A DNA stretch of 64,000 bases from assembly GCF_018729455.1 (NCBI RefSeq), contig NZ_JAHHZF010000003.1, forward strand, positions 1 to 64,000. The letters run 5' to 3'. This stretch comes from Prosthecodimorpha staleyi (GTDB taxonomy: Bacteria; Pseudomonadota; Alphaproteobacteria; Rhizobiales; Ancalomicrobiaceae). A program made the translations under genes and the position numbers. The notes below the pieces were generated by a model. It saw nothing but the letters and a program-made list of their open reading frames with translations, ran no database searches and had not been told where the DNA came from. Below, in pieces: positions 18,017 through 28,237 of the stretch. How positions within the stretch are numbered: the first letter of the stretch is position 1; the number at the start of each line of letters is the position of its first letter.

Positions 18017-19147
18017 TCACATCCCGATCGAAGCGAAGAAGATGGCGAAGAAGCCGTCGAGCACGATCACCAGGAAGATCGACTTGACCACCGAGACGGT
18101 CGTCTGCAGGCCGAGCGATTCCGCGCTGCCCTTGACCCGCATCCCCTCCGAGCAGGCGACGATGCCGATCACCAGGGCCATGAACGGCGCCTTGATCATG
18201 CCGACATCGAAGTGTGTCAGGGATACCGCCTCGCGCAGGCGCGCCAGATAGATCAGCTGGTCCATGCCGCCATAGCCCCAGGCGACCAGCAGGCCGCCGT
18301 AGAGCGCCGCCATGGACCCGAGGAAGGCGAGGATCGGCAAGGCGACGACGAGCGCGGCGATGCGCGGCAGGATCAGGACCTGCACCGGATCGCGCCCCAT
18401 GGTCTGCAGCGCGTCGATCTCCTCGCGCATCTTCATCGAGCCGAGTTCGGCCGTGTAGGAACTGCCCGAACGGCCGGCCACCATGATGGCCACGATCAGG
18501 ACGCCGATCTCGCGCAGCACCAGGATGCCGACCATGTCGACGACATAGTCGTCGGCGCCGAACTTGCGGAAATGAAAGAAGCCCTGCTGGGCGATGATCC
18601 CGCCGATCAGCACCGTGACCAGCAGAATGATCGGCACGGCCCGGAGGCCGACCCGGTCGAGCTGGTTGACGAACGAGGTCAGGCGGAAACTGCGCGGATG
18701 CGCGAGTGTCCTGACGATGGCGACGGCGACCGCTCCGAGCATCTGCACGAAGGTGGTCAGCTCGCCGCCCAGCCCCTCGACCGAGCGCCCGATGGAGCGC
18801 AGCCATCCTCCGAAACCGGTTTCGGATGTCCGCTGGCGCGGGGTCCGGCGGTTGGTCGCCGCAACGCGGGAGAGCAGGTCCCGATAGCTGTCGCGGACGC
18901 CGACGATCGAGGCTTCGCCGTCGCCGCCTCCGCTGCGGACCAGGCGTTGGACCAGCCAGGCGCCGAAGGTGTCCATCTCGCCGAGCCCGGCAAGATCGAC
19001 CTGTCGCGGGCCGGGACCGGCCTTTTCGGCGGTCTCGACCAGACCTTCCAGCGCATGCGCATGGGAAGCCGTCCACGATCCCGCCGCAACGAGATCGATG
19101 CGTTCGCCGTCGCGGCGAATCTCGAGTGTTCCAGCAGTCACCGGCAC
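18017..19147 (-). CDS. mlaE: MlaE-family permease with N-terminal STAS domain
   Basis: A 376-residue protein. Residues 1-100 form a STAS-like domain (MlaB-type, here fused), and about 150-376 is the MlaE permease with five or six helices and the family segment REIGVLIVAIMVAGRSGSSYTAELGSM. The GTG at 19147 is assigned as the start. A GAGGGG stretch abuts it, so the GTG two codons later (19141) is equally possible and better spaced. It is the first gene of the mlaE-mlaF-mlaD operon for retrograde or anterograde phospholipid transport that keeps the outer membrane asymmetric. Confidence 0.92.
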   Translation of the reverse strand: MPVTAGTLEIRRDGERIDLVAAGSWTASHAHALEGLVETAEKAGPGPRQVDLAGLGEMDTFGAWLVQRLVRSGGGDGEASIVGVRDSYRDLLSRVAATNRRTPRQRTSETGFGGWLRSIGRSVEGLGGELTTFVQMLGAVAVAIVRTLAHPRSFRLTSFVNQLDRVGLRAVPIILLVTVLIGGIIAQQGFFHFRKFGADDYVVDMVGILVLREIGVLIVAIMVAGRSGSSYTAELGSMKMREEIDALQTMGRDPVQVLILPRIAALVVALPILAFLGSMAALYGGLLVAWGYGGMDQLIYLARLREAVSLTHFDVGMIKAPFMALVIGIVACSEGMRVKGSAESLGLQTTVSVVKSIFLVIVLDGFFAIFFASIGM

Positions 19148-19219
19148 CCCCTCGCGCGAGCGCCGTCATGCCGCGAGCATGCCGGCCTCCGATGACCGGC
19201 GATCAGGCTGGCGATGGCC

Positions 19220-19792
19220 TTACCCCTTCCGGTTAAACGTGATGCTGATCTGCGTCAGCTCCGTTCCGGGCGAACGGATGGTCACGTTCTGCGTGCGGCC
19301 GCGCGTCTGAATATACAGCGAGGCGGAGAACTGAGCCCCCTGTGCGGCGGCCTTGATCTCGCCGGCCTGCCCCCGGCCGGTGATCACACCCTCGACGTTG
19401 CGGGTGGTCTCCATCCATTTGCCGGTGACGGCGCCGTCATTGTACTCGATCGAACAGCGCAGGGAAAACTTGTAGTTATCGCTGTTGCACTGGATCGTCA
19501 GCTGCATCGAATCGCCGGCAGGCACGACCCGATAGCTCGCATCGCAACGCAGCCGCTCCGCCGTCCCCTGGGCATTCTGGGCCGTGCCCGAGCCGGACCA
19601 ATTGCCGTTGAAGCTGCGAAGGGCGCCTTCGCTCGCTTCGGCACTCTGGGCCCGCGCAGGCGCAGGTGCGGCCGAAGCCGCGGCGAAAAGGCCGAAGCCG
19701 ATCAGGGTCACGGAGGCCAAGCGCCGCGCAAAACCCACGAACCGGCCGAACGACTCCCGTCGCTCTTCCTCCAAAAACGATTTCCACGCCAT
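19220..19792 (-). CDS. putative exported protein, unknown
   Basis: A 190-residue protein. A charged N terminus (about 30 residues) precedes a hydrophobic stretch (LASVTLIGFGLFAAAS) and an ARA-Q site, so it is exported or anchored. The mature domain is a predicted beta-rich fold with two cysteines flanking the first strands (RLRCDASY, IQCNSD) and a third in SLRCSIEY. The start at 19792 has a GGGAG site. The longer frame to 19879 is possible. It lies 72 bases upstream of mlaE on the same strand and could belong to that operon, but no function is known. Confidence 0.7.
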   Translation of the reverse strand: MAWKSFLEEERRESFGRFVGFARRLASVTLIGFGLFAAASAAPAPARAQSAEASEGALRSFNGNWSGSGTAQNAQGTAERLRCDASYRVVPAGDSMQLTIQCNSDNYKFSLRCSIEYNDGAVTGKWMETTRNVEGVITGRGQAGEIKAAAQGAQFSASLYIQTRGRTQNVTIRSPGTELTQISITFNRKG

Positions 19793-20063
19793 ATTTCGCT
19801 CCCTGCCGGATTCGACGAGGCCCCCGGCACTCGAGGATACGTTATTCATTCGACCGAACCGTAACAGCCAGAGCGACAATTCGGTCTATTTTCAGATCGC
19901 GATTGTGTGCGTTCGGCAACAGACGAAGATCCGAAACGGGTCGTGGTCAACCCGGAATCAGATTTTGGGCAATTTTCGCGTGCGCAACGTCCCGCGTCGA
20001 GTCCGCCGCGATCACGTCACGGGGAGCAGGGCGATTTTGTCCCGCCGTCGGACTTCGCAACCC

Positions 20064-21791
20064 TCACGACAGCCGCCGGAGGCGCACGACCCGTTCGAAG
20101 AAGAGCATGCCGGTCGGCCGGCGACCGGTTCCGATGACCGCCGTCCGGGGCAATTGCTGCGCCAGGGCCGCATGCAGTTGCCGGATCCGGTCCTCGTCGA
20201 GGGCGCTCATCGCGTCGTCGAGGAACAGCCATTCGGGCCTGTGCAGCATGGCCCGCGCAAAGGCCACGGCCTGCTGCTCGTCGAGCGACAGCATGCGGCT
20301 CCAGCGTCCCTCTTCGTCCAGGCGTGCGGCGAGATGGCCGAGCCCGACCGTCTCCAGGGCCTCGGTAAAATCCAGGGCGGCGAATTCGTTCGGCTCGCGC
20401 GGATAGGCGAGCGCGGCGGACAGCGGCCCGACCGGCAGGTAGGGACGCTCGGGCAGGAACAGGCAGCGGGATCGCGACGGCATGCGGATGGTGCCCGAGC
20501 CGAGCGTCCACAGGCCAGCCAGCGCCAGGAAGACCATGCTGCGGCCGGCCTTGGGATCGCCGACGATCAGGACATGCTCGCCCGGGCCGACCTCGACCGG
20601 CGGCCCCTCCAGCCCAGCCGACCCGCCGGCCAGGGTCAGCCGCAGATCCTCGAGCACGAGGCGCGGCGCCTCCGTTTCCTCGATCACGATATGGCCCTGC
20701 TCGCCCTCGGTGCCGACCGGCGTCGCCAGCGCAGCGCGTAGCGCCAGGATGCGTTCCAGCGTCGCCATCCAGTCGGCCAGCCGGGGCGCGTTGTCGACCA
20801 GCCAGCGCAGCGAGCTCTGCACCTGGTTGAAGGCGCCGACCACCATCATCAGGCCGCCGAGCGTCAGCGTCCCGGAAAAATAGCCCGGCGCGGCGGCGAG
20901 CACCGGCACGACCAGCGCCAGCCAGCCATAGCCCGAGGTCGCCCAGGTGAGGTTGGCGACCTGGCGGGCGAGACGGCCCATGGCGTCGGTCACGGCCTCG
21001 AAATGGCGCGCGAGCGTGCGCCGCTCGTCGGCCTCGCCGCCATAGAGCGTGATGCCCTCCGCCGATTCCTCGACCCGGACCAGGGCCAGCCGCAGCTCCG
21101 CCTCCCGCTCGTAGCGTTCGGCATTGGAGCGCACCAGCGGCCGGCCGATCAGCCAGGCGAGACCGGACCCGAAGGCCGAGAAGGCGACCGCACACCAGAC
21201 CATCGAGCCGGGCACATACAGGACCTCCCCGCCGACCGGAAAGCCGACCTGGCGCGACAGGCCCCAAAGCACGCCGACGAACGTCAGAAGCAGGAGGATG
21301 GCCTGGAGCAGGCTGGTACCGAGATCGGCCGTCAGTTCGGCGATCCGGCGGGCATCGTCCTGGATGCGCTGGTCGGGATTGGCGCCGGCCTCGCCGGCGA
21401 AGGCGAGCAGATAGGCCCGCTTCGGCACCAGCCAGAGGTCGAGCAGGTCGTCGGTGACGACCCGCCGCAGGGCGATCTTCAGCCGCTCGACCAGCCAGGT
21501 CTGCGAAACGACCAGGACCAGGAGCATGCCGGCGAGCGACAGGAAGCGGAGCAGCTGCTGCAGGAAGGCCGGCACGTCGCGCTTCTCCAGCGCATCGTAG
21601 AACGCACCCTGCCAGTTGTTCAGGCCGATCTGCAGGACGGTGTTCAGGATCACCACCATGCCGAGACCGGCCATGACCACGAGCGCGCGACGTTCCCGCC
21701 GCGCCCAGGCCCGCGCCACATTGACCGCCGCATCGGCGCGCCAAGCCTCCGAGCGGCTCCGAGGCGCGTCCGCCTCCTCCCTAGCGGTCAT
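20064..21791 (-). CDS. SbmA/BacA-like ABC half-transporter with degenerate ATPase motifs
   Basis: About 575 residues: a six-helix ABC membrane domain of the YddA/ABCD type (about 30-330) fused to an ATPase domain. The key ATPase positions are altered. Walker A reads GDPKAGRS with Arg for Lys (20541-20543), the signature is LSLDEQQ with Asp for Gly (20280-20282), Walker B is FLDDAMSALD with Asp for Glu, and the H-loop His is Arg in GTGRRPT. It may be inactive as an ATPase or pair with another subunit. The start at 21791 is supported by GGAAGGT and is preferred to 21824. It is divergent from the beta-glucosidase gene. Confidence 0.85.
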   Translation of the reverse strand: MTAREEADAPRSRSEAWRADAAVNVARAWARRERRALVVMAGLGMVVILNTVLQIGLNNWQGAFYDALEKRDVPAFLQQLLRFLSLAGMLLVLVVSQTWLVERLKIALRRVVTDDLLDLWLVPKRAYLLAFAGEAGANPDQRIQDDARRIAELTADLGTSLLQAILLLLTFVGVLWGLSRQVGFPVGGEVLYVPGSMVWCAVAFSAFGSGLAWLIGRPLVRSNAERYEREAELRLALVRVEESAEGITLYGGEADERRTLARHFEAVTDAMGRLARQVANLTWATSGYGWLALVVPVLAAAPGYFSGTLTLGGLMMVVGAFNQVQSSLRWLVDNAPRLADWMATLERILALRAALATPVGTEGEQGHIVIEETEAPRLVLEDLRLTLAGGSAGLEGPPVEVGPGEHVLIVGDPKAGRSMVFLALAGLWTLGSGTIRMPSRSRCLFLPERPYLPVGPLSAALAYPREPNEFAALDFTEALETVGLGHLAARLDEEGRWSRMLSLDEQQAVAFARAMLHRPEWLFLDDAMSALDEDRIRQLHAALAQQLPRTAVIGTGRRPTGMLFFERVVRLRRLS

Positions 21792-21884
21792 CTCTGCTAC
21801 CTTCCGGCCATCGGGCCGCTTCACCTTGGGGGTCGAAGCTGTCGGTCGCGCGCCAGAACGTCAACCGTGGAAAAACCGCATCGG

Positions 21885-24044
21885 ATGTCACACCGCCTTC
21901 GTCCCGCGAGCCGGCACGCCCGCGCGCTCCTGAAACGGATGACGCTCGCCGAGAAGATCGGCCAGTTGACCATGATCACGCTCGGCGACCAACCGACCGG
22001 CCCGATCGCCGATCCGGTCACCATCGCGGAGGTCCATGCCGGCCGGGTCGGCAGCGTGCTCAACCTCGCCGGGCCGGAGCGGATCGCGCAGGTGCAGGCG
22101 CTGGCGCGCGCCACCCGTCTCGGCATCCCGCTCGTCTTCGGGCTCGATGTGGTGCACGGATACCGGACGGTCTTTCCGGTGCCGATCGCCGAGGCCGGTG
22201 CCTTCGACCCGACGCTGTGGCGCGAGACGGCCCGCGTGGCCGCCGCCGAGGCTCGCCGGCAGGGCATCCACCTGACCTTCGCCCCGATGCTCGACATCGC
22301 CCGCGATCCGCGCTGGGGCCGCATCGTCGAAGGACCGGGAGAAGATCCCTGGCTGGCGGCCCGCTTCGCCGCCGCGAAGGTCACCGGCTTCCAGGGCGCT
22401 GACCTGGCTGCGCCGGACGCGCTCGCCGCCACGGCCAAGCATTTCGTCGCCTACGGGGCGGCCGTCGCCGGGCGCGACTATGCCGGCGCGGAGGTCTCGG
22501 CCACGAGCCTCGCCGAGGTCTATCTGCCGCCGTTCCGGGCCGCCGTCGAAGCCGGCGTCGCGGCGGTCATGCCGGCCTTCTCGGACATTGACGGCGTGCC
22601 GATGACCGCCCATGCCGCGCTGATCGCCGGGCGGCTGCGGCGCGTCTGGGGCTTCGACGGTGTCGTCATCAGCGACTGGGACGCGATCGGCCAGCTCGTC
22701 GCCCACGGCGTCGCGGCGGATCTCGCCGAGGCCGCCGCCCTGGCGCTGAGGGCCGGGGTCGATATCGACATGGTCAGCGCGGCCTATCGGCGCGGCCTGC
22801 CCGAAGCCCTGGACCGCGGTCTGGTCGAACCCGAGGCGATCGACGCGGCGGTGCTGCGCGTGCTGGCGCTGAAGGAGAGGCTCGGCCTGTTCGAGGCGGA
22901 ACCCGTCGCCCCGGCCGGACCGCCGCCCGCAGCCGAGGCCGCTGGCCGGCGCGCGCTCGCCCGGCATGCCGCGGAGCGCAGCACCGTGCTTCTGCACGAC
23001 CGATCCAGCCTCCTGCCCGTCGGCAGCCCGCGACGGATCGCCGTGATCGGCCCCTTCGCCCGTGCGGCCGGCGGCGGCAGCGACCGGATCGGCCCCTGGG
23101 CCGGGCTCGGCGACCCCGATCAGGCGTCCTCGCTGCCGGCGGCCCTGCGCGCGCGCTTTCCCGATGCCGAGATCGTGTCGCGGGTCGGTGTCGACGCCCA
23201 CAGGCCCGGCCGGCGCGACATTGCCGGGGCGGTCGCGGCCGCGCGTCAGGCCGATCTGGTGCTGCTGTGCCTGGGCGAACCGGCGGACTGGAGCGGCGAG
23301 GCGGCCAGCCGCGCCGAGCCGGGCCTGCCGGGCGACCAGCCCGCCCTGGCCGAGGCCATCTTCGCCCTCGAGCGGCCGACCGTCCTGATCCTGACCGGTG
23401 GCCGCCCGCTGATCGCCTCGGCCGTGATCGATCGCGCCGGGACCGCCCTGATGGCATGGTTCGGCGGAACCGAGATCGCCCCGGCGCTGGCCGGCATCCT
23501 CGCCGGCGACGTGCCGGCCGGCGGCCGCCTGCCGGTCTCCTGGCCGCGCAGCATCGGCCAGATCCCGATCTTCTTCGCGGAACGTCCGAGCGGGCGCCCC
23601 TTCGCGCCCGACAATCCGTTCACGTCGCACTATCTCGACCAGCCGAACGCCCCGCACTTCCCCTTCGGCCATGGCGGCACGCCCGGCGCCTTCGCGCTGT
23701 CGGACCTGGCGGTCGCGCCCGTCACGGTCGGCCCGGCGGAGGAGATCGCGATCGCCGTCACCGTGGCGAGCACGGCCGCGCGCGCGGAGGATGCGGTGGT
23801 TTTCGTCTTCATCCAGGCCCTCAAGGCGCTGCCGAATCGGCCGGTCCTGGAACTGCGCGCGGTCGAACGGGTCGCGCTGGCGCCCGGCGAGACCCGGCGC
23901 GCAACCCTCCGGCTGCCGGCCGCCGCCCTCGACCGTCTCGGCGATGGGGCGGTCCCGGAGCCCGGCCGCTATGCCATCCGGGTCGGCCTCGATGCCGACC
24001 GTAGCCGGCATCTGGTCGCTGCGGTGACGCTCGAAACGCGGTAG
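21885..24044 (+). CDS. bglX: glycoside hydrolase family 3 beta-glucosidase, cytoplasmic
   Basis: A 719-residue GH3 enzyme. The N-terminal barrel contains DPRWGRIVEGPGEDP and KHFVAYGA, and the catalytic nucleophile is Asp264 in VISDWDAI. The alpha/beta sandwich domain follows, and the last 100 residues form a fibronectin-III-like domain. It lacks a signal peptide, unlike periplasmic BglX, so it probably hydrolyses imported beta-glucosides or oligosaccharides in the cytoplasm. The start at 21885 is chosen because the family fold begins at once (RALLKRMTLAEKIGQL). The frame upstream overlaps the divergent transporter gene. Confidence 0.9.
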   Translation: MSHRLRPASRHARALLKRMTLAEKIGQLTMITLGDQPTGPIADPVTIAEVHAGRVGSVLNLAGPERIAQVQALARATRLGIPLVFGLDVVHGYRTVFPVPIAEAGAFDPTLWRETARVAAAEARRQGIHLTFAPMLDIARDPRWGRIVEGPGEDPWLAARFAAAKVTGFQGADLAAPDALAATAKHFVAYGAAVAGRDYAGAEVSATSLAEVYLPPFRAAVEAGVAAVMPAFSDIDGVPMTAHAALIAGRLRRVWGFDGVVISDWDAIGQLVAHGVAADLAEAAALALRAGVDIDMVSAAYRRGLPEALDRGLVEPEAIDAAVLRVLALKERLGLFEAEPVAPAGPPPAAEAAGRRALARHAAERSTVLLHDRSSLLPVGSPRRIAVIGPFARAAGGGSDRIGPWAGLGDPDQASSLPAALRARFPDAEIVSRVGVDAHRPGRRDIAGAVAAARQADLVLLCLGEPADWSGEAASRAEPGLPGDQPALAEAIFALERPTVLILTGGRPLIASAVIDRAGTALMAWFGGTEIAPALAGILAGDVPAGGRLPVSWPRSIGQIPIFFAERPSGRPFAPDNPFTSHYLDQPNAPHFPFGHGGTPGAFALSDLAVAPVTVGPAEEIAIAVTVASTAARAEDAVVFVFIQALKALPNRPVLELRAVERVALAPGETRRATLRLPAAALDRLGDGAVPEPGRYAIRVGLDADRSRHLVAAVTLETR

Positions 24045-24089
24045 GCACCCCGCCCGATCGCTGTCCGCGCCCGGCTCGGCCCGCGCGCC

Positions 24090-25682
24090 TCAGAACCCCA
24101 TCGCCGCTCCGTCCGAGCGCGGATCGGCGGCGCCCTCGAACAGGCCCGCCGGGCTCAGCACGATGGCGCCGGCATGGCCCATCATCTCCTCGAAGGCGCC
24201 GACCGTCTCGACCTCGTGGCCGGCCGCCACCAGGGCCGCGACCACGTCCGGGTCGACGCGCGATTCGATCTTCAGGTTGGTCGTCGAAGCGCCCCAGGTC
24301 CGGCCGAGCAGCCAGCGCGGCGCGCTGACCGCCGCCTGCAGGGGCATGCCGTGCAGGACGTGGCGCGAGAAGACCGCCGCCTGCGTCTGCGGCTGCCCCT
24401 CCCCGCCCATCGTGCCGTAGACCATGCGGCGGCCATCGGCCAGTTCCGCATAGGCCGGCTGAATGGTGTGGAATGGCCGCCGATCGGGTTGCAATGCGTT
24501 GCAATGCTTCGAATCGAGCGAAAAGGAGGTGCCGCGGTTCTGCCAGGTGACGCCGCTCTCCGGCAGCACCAGGCCGGAGCCGAACTCCCAGTAGACGCTC
24601 TGGATGAAACTGACCGCCGTGCCGTCGCGGTCGATCGCCCCGAGCCAGACCGTATCGCCGGGCGGTGCGACATGCGGCCAGGGCAGCGCGCGGGCGCGGT
24701 CGATCCGGCCGGCCAGGTCGTCGAGCAGCGCATCGTCAAGGAACTCGGACGCCGGCCGGGTCATGAAGGCCGGGTCGCCGACATGCCGGTCGCGGATGAT
24801 GAAGGCCTGCTTGGTCGCCTCGACCAGCCCGTGCAGATGGTCGAAGCCCTCGCCCACCGCCACGCCGAGCCGGGCATAGAGCGCGAGGATCATCAGCGAG
24901 GCGAGGCCCTGGGTCGGCGGCGGCATGTTGAAGACCCGGTGCGGTCCGACCGCCACCGACAAGGGCGGCAGGGTCAGGGCGTGGTGGCGCTCCAGATCGC
25001 GCAGGCGCAGCGGCGATCCGGCCGCCTCCAGGTCGCCGGCGAGGCTGCGGGCGAGATCGCCGCGGTAGAAGTCGTCGAGCCCGGCGCGCGCCAGATGCTC
25101 CAGCGTGGCGGCGACCCGCGGCTGGGTCAGCCGGTCGCCGACCTCGACCAGCCTTCCGGCCGGCGCATAGACACCGAGAAATCCGGGCACGGAGGCCAGT
25201 TCCGGACGCTTGGCCGCGGCGTTGCGGGCGAGCGTGCGCGAGACCGGCACCCCGTCGCCAGCATGGCCGATCGCGTCCTCGAACAGCCGCGCGAGCGGCA
25301 GCGGCCGGCCGTTCGTGCCGGCATCGAGGGCGAGCGCCGCCTGCCAGCCGGACACCGCGCCGGCGACCGTCAGGGCCGCCAGGGGCCCGCGCGCCGGGAT
25401 CGCGTCATGACCGGCGGCGCGGTAGAAATCCGGGCTCGCCAGCCCGGCCGCCGCCCCGCAGGCGTCGATGCCGACCGGGTCCGCGCCGGGCCGGGCGACG
25501 ATCCAGAAATTGTCGCCGCCGAGCCCGTTCATGTGCGGGTAGACCACCGCGATCGCCGCCGCCATCGCCACCATGGCCTCGATCGCCGATCCGCCCTCCT
25601 CCAGGATGCGCAGGCCGGCGCGGGCGGCGAGGTCGTGCGGCGCGGTCACCATGCCGCGGAAGGCACGCTTGGTTTCAATCAT
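24090..25682 (-). CDS. gamma-glutamyltransferase family protein, no signal peptide
   Basis: About 530 residues, an Ntn hydrolase that self-cleaves before a conserved threonine, here Thr344 in GDTVWLGAID. NGLGGDNFW and GTMGGEGQPQTQ are other family motifs. The first residues, MIETKRAFRGMVTAPH, form no signal peptide, so the protein is cytoplasmic and closer to the YwrD-type branch than to periplasmic Ggt. A GGAG site supports the start at 25682. It follows the deacetylase-fold gene by 85 bases on the same strand, so the two may degrade one substrate, but the gamma-glutamyl compound is unknown. Confidence 0.85.
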   Translation of the reverse strand: MIETKRAFRGMVTAPHDLAARAGLRILEEGGSAIEAMVAMAAAIAVVYPHMNGLGGDNFWIVARPGADPVGIDACGAAAGLASPDFYRAAGHDAIPARGPLAALTVAGAVSGWQAALALDAGTNGRPLPLARLFEDAIGHAGDGVPVSRTLARNAAAKRPELASVPGFLGVYAPAGRLVEVGDRLTQPRVAATLEHLARAGLDDFYRGDLARSLAGDLEAAGSPLRLRDLERHHALTLPPLSVAVGPHRVFNMPPPTQGLASLMILALYARLGVAVGEGFDHLHGLVEATKQAFIIRDRHVGDPAFMTRPASEFLDDALLDDLAGRIDRARALPWPHVAPPGDTVWLGAIDRDGTAVSFIQSVYWEFGSGLVLPESGVTWQNRGTSFSLDSKHCNALQPDRRPFHTIQPAYAELADGRRMVYGTMGGEGQPQTQAAVFSRHVLHGMPLQAAVSAPRWLLGRTWGASTTNLKIESRVDPDVVAALVAAGHEVETVGAFEEMMGHAGAIVLSPAGLFEGAADPRSDGAAMGF

Positions 25683-25767
25683 GGCTGGCTCCGTGGCAGG
25701 CGGGCGGAAGAGGAGGGTCATGCGGGGGTGGAAGGGCGCTGCCGGGCGGCCGGCAAGGTCCCGAAGG

Positions 25768-26703
25768 TCAGGGGATCATCCCCTCCGGCAGGCTGGCAGC
25801 ATGCGCCGCGATGGCGCCGGCCGTGGTGATCCAGAGGTCGTCGCGGCGCTCGACGACGCGCCGCAGCGCCCGGCGGAGCGGCCGCAAGCGGTGCGGCTGA
25901 CCGACCAGATAGGGATGCAGCGCGATGCCCATGACCAGCGGCGCCTTGGCGGACTGCTCGGCCATCTCGTCGAAGGTCGTCTCCAGGATATGGGCGAAGT
26001 CCTCGCCGGTATCCTTGCGCCCGACGATCGACGGGATGTCGTTCAGCTCCTGCGGATAGGGCACCGACAGGATGCGGCCGCCGTCGCGGGTCGAAAACCA
26101 GACCGGCTGTTCGTCCATCGACCAGTCGAGCAGATACGAATAGCCGGCCTCCTTCAGGAGATCGGGGGTGACTCGCGACTGCGAGATCCACGGCCCGAGC
26201 CAGCCCTGCGGCGCCCGCCCCTCGGCGGCGGCAATCACCGCCGTCGTCTCGGCGATCAGGCGGCGCTCGTCGGGCTCGGCCAGGATGCCCTGCCGCTCGG
26301 CATTGGTCCGGCCATGGCCGACGACCTCGTCGCCGCGCGCCCGGAAGGCGTCCATGGTTTCCGGGCAATAGCCATAGATCGCCGCATTGACCAGGACGGA
26401 GGCCGGCAGCGCCAGGTCGTCGAGGAGATCGATCAGGCGCCAGACGCCGACCCGGTTGCCGTAGTCGCGCCAGGCGTAGTTCAACACGTCGGGCTGCGGG
26501 CCACCCGGCGCCAGTTCCGCGCCGAGCCCCTCGCCGAAGGCGAAATGCTCCATGTTGACGGCGACATAGACGGCGAGCCGCGCCCCGTTCGGCCAGGTCC
26601 AGACCGGCCGCTGCGGCAGGGCGCTGTAGCCGTACCGTCCATGGCCGGCGAGACGCGGCGGCGAGACGGCATCATGATGCCGCTTTGGATCCTGATCGGG
26701 CAT
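25768..26703 (-). CDS. polysaccharide deacetylase / PuuE allantoinase-like hydrolase
   Basis: A 311-residue NodB-fold protein. The segment [15 protein letters not shown], the metal-site region [11 protein letters not shown], the [14 protein letters not shown] loop and the closing [11 protein letters not shown] are typical of the PuuE allantoinase/chitooligosaccharide-deacetylase-like group in proteobacteria. It is soluble, with no signal peptide. The start at 26703 has a strong AGGAAAGGA site. It is the first gene of a probable operon with the gamma-glutamyltransferase. Since no other purine-degradation genes are near, allantoinase activity is only one possibility. Confidence 0.8.
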   Translation of the reverse strand: MPDQDPKRHHDAVSPPRLAGHGRYGYSALPQRPVWTWPNGARLAVYVAVNMEHFAFGEGLGAELAPGGPQPDVLNYAWRDYGNRVGVWRLIDLLDDLALPASVLVNAAIYGYCPETMDAFRARGDEVVGHGRTNAERQGILAEPDERRLIAETTAVIAAAEGRAPQGWLGPWISQSRVTPDLLKEAGYSYLLDWSMDEQPVWFSTRDGGRILSVPYPQELNDIPSIVGRKDTGEDFAHILETTFDEMAEQSAKAPLVMGIALHPYLVGQPHRLRPLRRALRRVVERRDDLWITTAGAIAAHAASLPEGMIP

Positions 26704-27004
26704 GGATTTCCTTTCCTGCGGTCGAGGGAAACCGGATGCGGCCCGAACGTCAATGCGCGTCTCTGCCGCCCCGCTCCGGGGCTTCCGGAACGGCCGACAT
26801 ATCCTCATACAAATCACGGAACAGACGATTGACAGCGCGCGTGCTTTTGAAGACGCTCCGCTGCTGAAGAGCCGCGCTGGGAGGCGACGGGGCGATCGGG
26901 CGGGCAGGCTTCCGGCAGGAAGGTCCCACCCTCTCCGAATCGCACCACGGCTCGGATCGAACCGGCAGGCGCAGGTCCATGCCGGTCGCGCGAGGGAGGA
27001 TAAT
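26704..27004. other. divergent intergenic region upstream of chvE
   Basis: About 300 bases between the leftward deacetylase gene and the rightward sugar-transport operon. A perfect -35 hexamer TTGACA is at 26829-26834 on the plus strand, but no matching -10 lies 16-18 bases downstream. A GGGAGGA ribosome site ends the region. No open frame or RNA gene is convincing. Confidence 0.4.
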
Positions 27005-28069
27005 TTGAAGTTCATCACGACCGCACTGGCCGCGCTCGCGCTCGGCCTGGCGACCTTCGGGTCCGCCATCGCCCAGGACAAGGGCACGATCGGCATCGCC
27101 ATGCCGACCAAGTCTTCGGCGCGCTGGATCGCCGACGGCGACAACATGGTCAAGGTGTTCAAGTCCAAGGGCTATGGCACCGACCTGCAATATGCCGAGG
27201 ACGACATCCCGAACCAGCTGGCCCAGATCGAGGGCATGATCACCAAGAAGGTCAAGGTTCTGGTGATCGCCGCGATCGACGGCACGACGCTGACCTCGGC
27301 CCTGAAGAAGGCGAGCGACAGCGGCATCAAGGTCATCGCCTATGATCGTCTGATCCGTGGCTCGGAGAATGTCGACTACTACGCGACCTTCGACAACTTC
27401 CAGGTCGGCGTGCTGCAGGCGCAGACGCTCGAGAAGGCGCTCGGCCTGAAGGACGGCAAGGGTCCGTTCAACATCGAGCTGTTCGCCGGCTCGCCGGACG
27501 ACAACAACGCGACCTTCTTCTTCAACGGCGCCATGTCGGTGCTGAAGCCCTACCTGGACTCCGGCAAGCTGGTCGTGCGCTCCAAGCAGACGGCCTTCGA
27601 CAAGGTCGCCACGCTGCGCTGGGACGGCGCGGTGGCGCAGGCGCGCATGGACGCGATCCTGTCGGCCTATTACGGCAAGGACGCCAAGGTGAACGCGGTC
27701 CTGTCGCCCTATGACGGCCTGTCGATGGGCATCATCTCGTCGCTGAAGGCGGTCGGCTACGGCACCGCCGCCCAGCCGCTGCCCTTCGTCTCCGGCCAGG
27801 ATGCCGAGGTGCCGTCGGTCAAGTCGATCATCAAGGGCGAGCAGTATTCGACCATCTTCAAGGATACCCGCGAACTGGCCAAGGTCACGGCCAACATGGT
27901 CGACGCGGTCCTGTCCGGCAAGCAGCCCGAAGTCAACGACACCAAGACCTACGACAACGGCAAGAAGGTGGTTCCGTCCTACCTCTTGAAGCCGGTGGCG
28001 GTCGACGCTTCGAACTGGAAGGACATTCTGGTCGGCTCCGGCTACTATACCGAAGCTCAGGTGAAGTGA
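27005..28069 (+). CDS. chvE: multiple-sugar-binding periplasmic protein ChvE
   Basis: A 354-residue substrate-binding protein with a signal peptide ([23 protein letters not shown]). The mature part starts [17 protein letters not shown], the ChvE/XylF sugar-binding type, with [14 protein letters not shown] and [20 protein letters not shown] lining the pocket. The start is a TTG at 27005 directly after a GGGAGGA site, since no ATG gives the signal peptide. ChvE captures glucose, galactose, arabinose and similar sugars for GguA-GguB. In Agrobacterium it also presents sugars to VirA, and no virA is seen here. Confidence 0.92.
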   Translation: MKFITTALAALALGLATFGSAIAQDKGTIGIAMPTKSSARWIADGDNMVKVFKSKGYGTDLQYAEDDIPNQLAQIEGMITKKVKVLVIAAIDGTTLTSALKKASDSGIKVIAYDRLIRGSENVDYYATFDNFQVGVLQAQTLEKALGLKDGKGPFNIELFAGSPDDNNATFFFNGAMSVLKPYLDSGKLVVRSKQTAFDKVATLRWDGAVAQARMDAILSAYYGKDAKVNAVLSPYDGLSMGIISSLKAVGYGTAAQPLPFVSGQDAEVPSVKSIIKGEQYSTIFKDTRELAKVTANMVDAVLSGKQPEVNDTKTYDNGKKVVPSYLLKPVAVDASNWKDILVGSGYYTEAQVK

Positions 28070-28237
28070 CGGCCACGGCCCGGGCGGACGCCATCCGCCC
28101 GGGTCGGACCCTCCCCCTATCGGCCGGCCGGCCCCCGGCCGACATCCGGTCTCGAACCCGCCAGACTGATCTGAACCGTCCCCGGGACCGACCGTCCCGC
28201 GGAGGCGCGTCGGCGCCGCAGCCGACCCGGAGGGGCG

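Noticed and set aside
21888-24011. 707-residue open frame on the minus strand
   Set aside because: Antisense to the GH3 beta-glucosidase with its clear active site.
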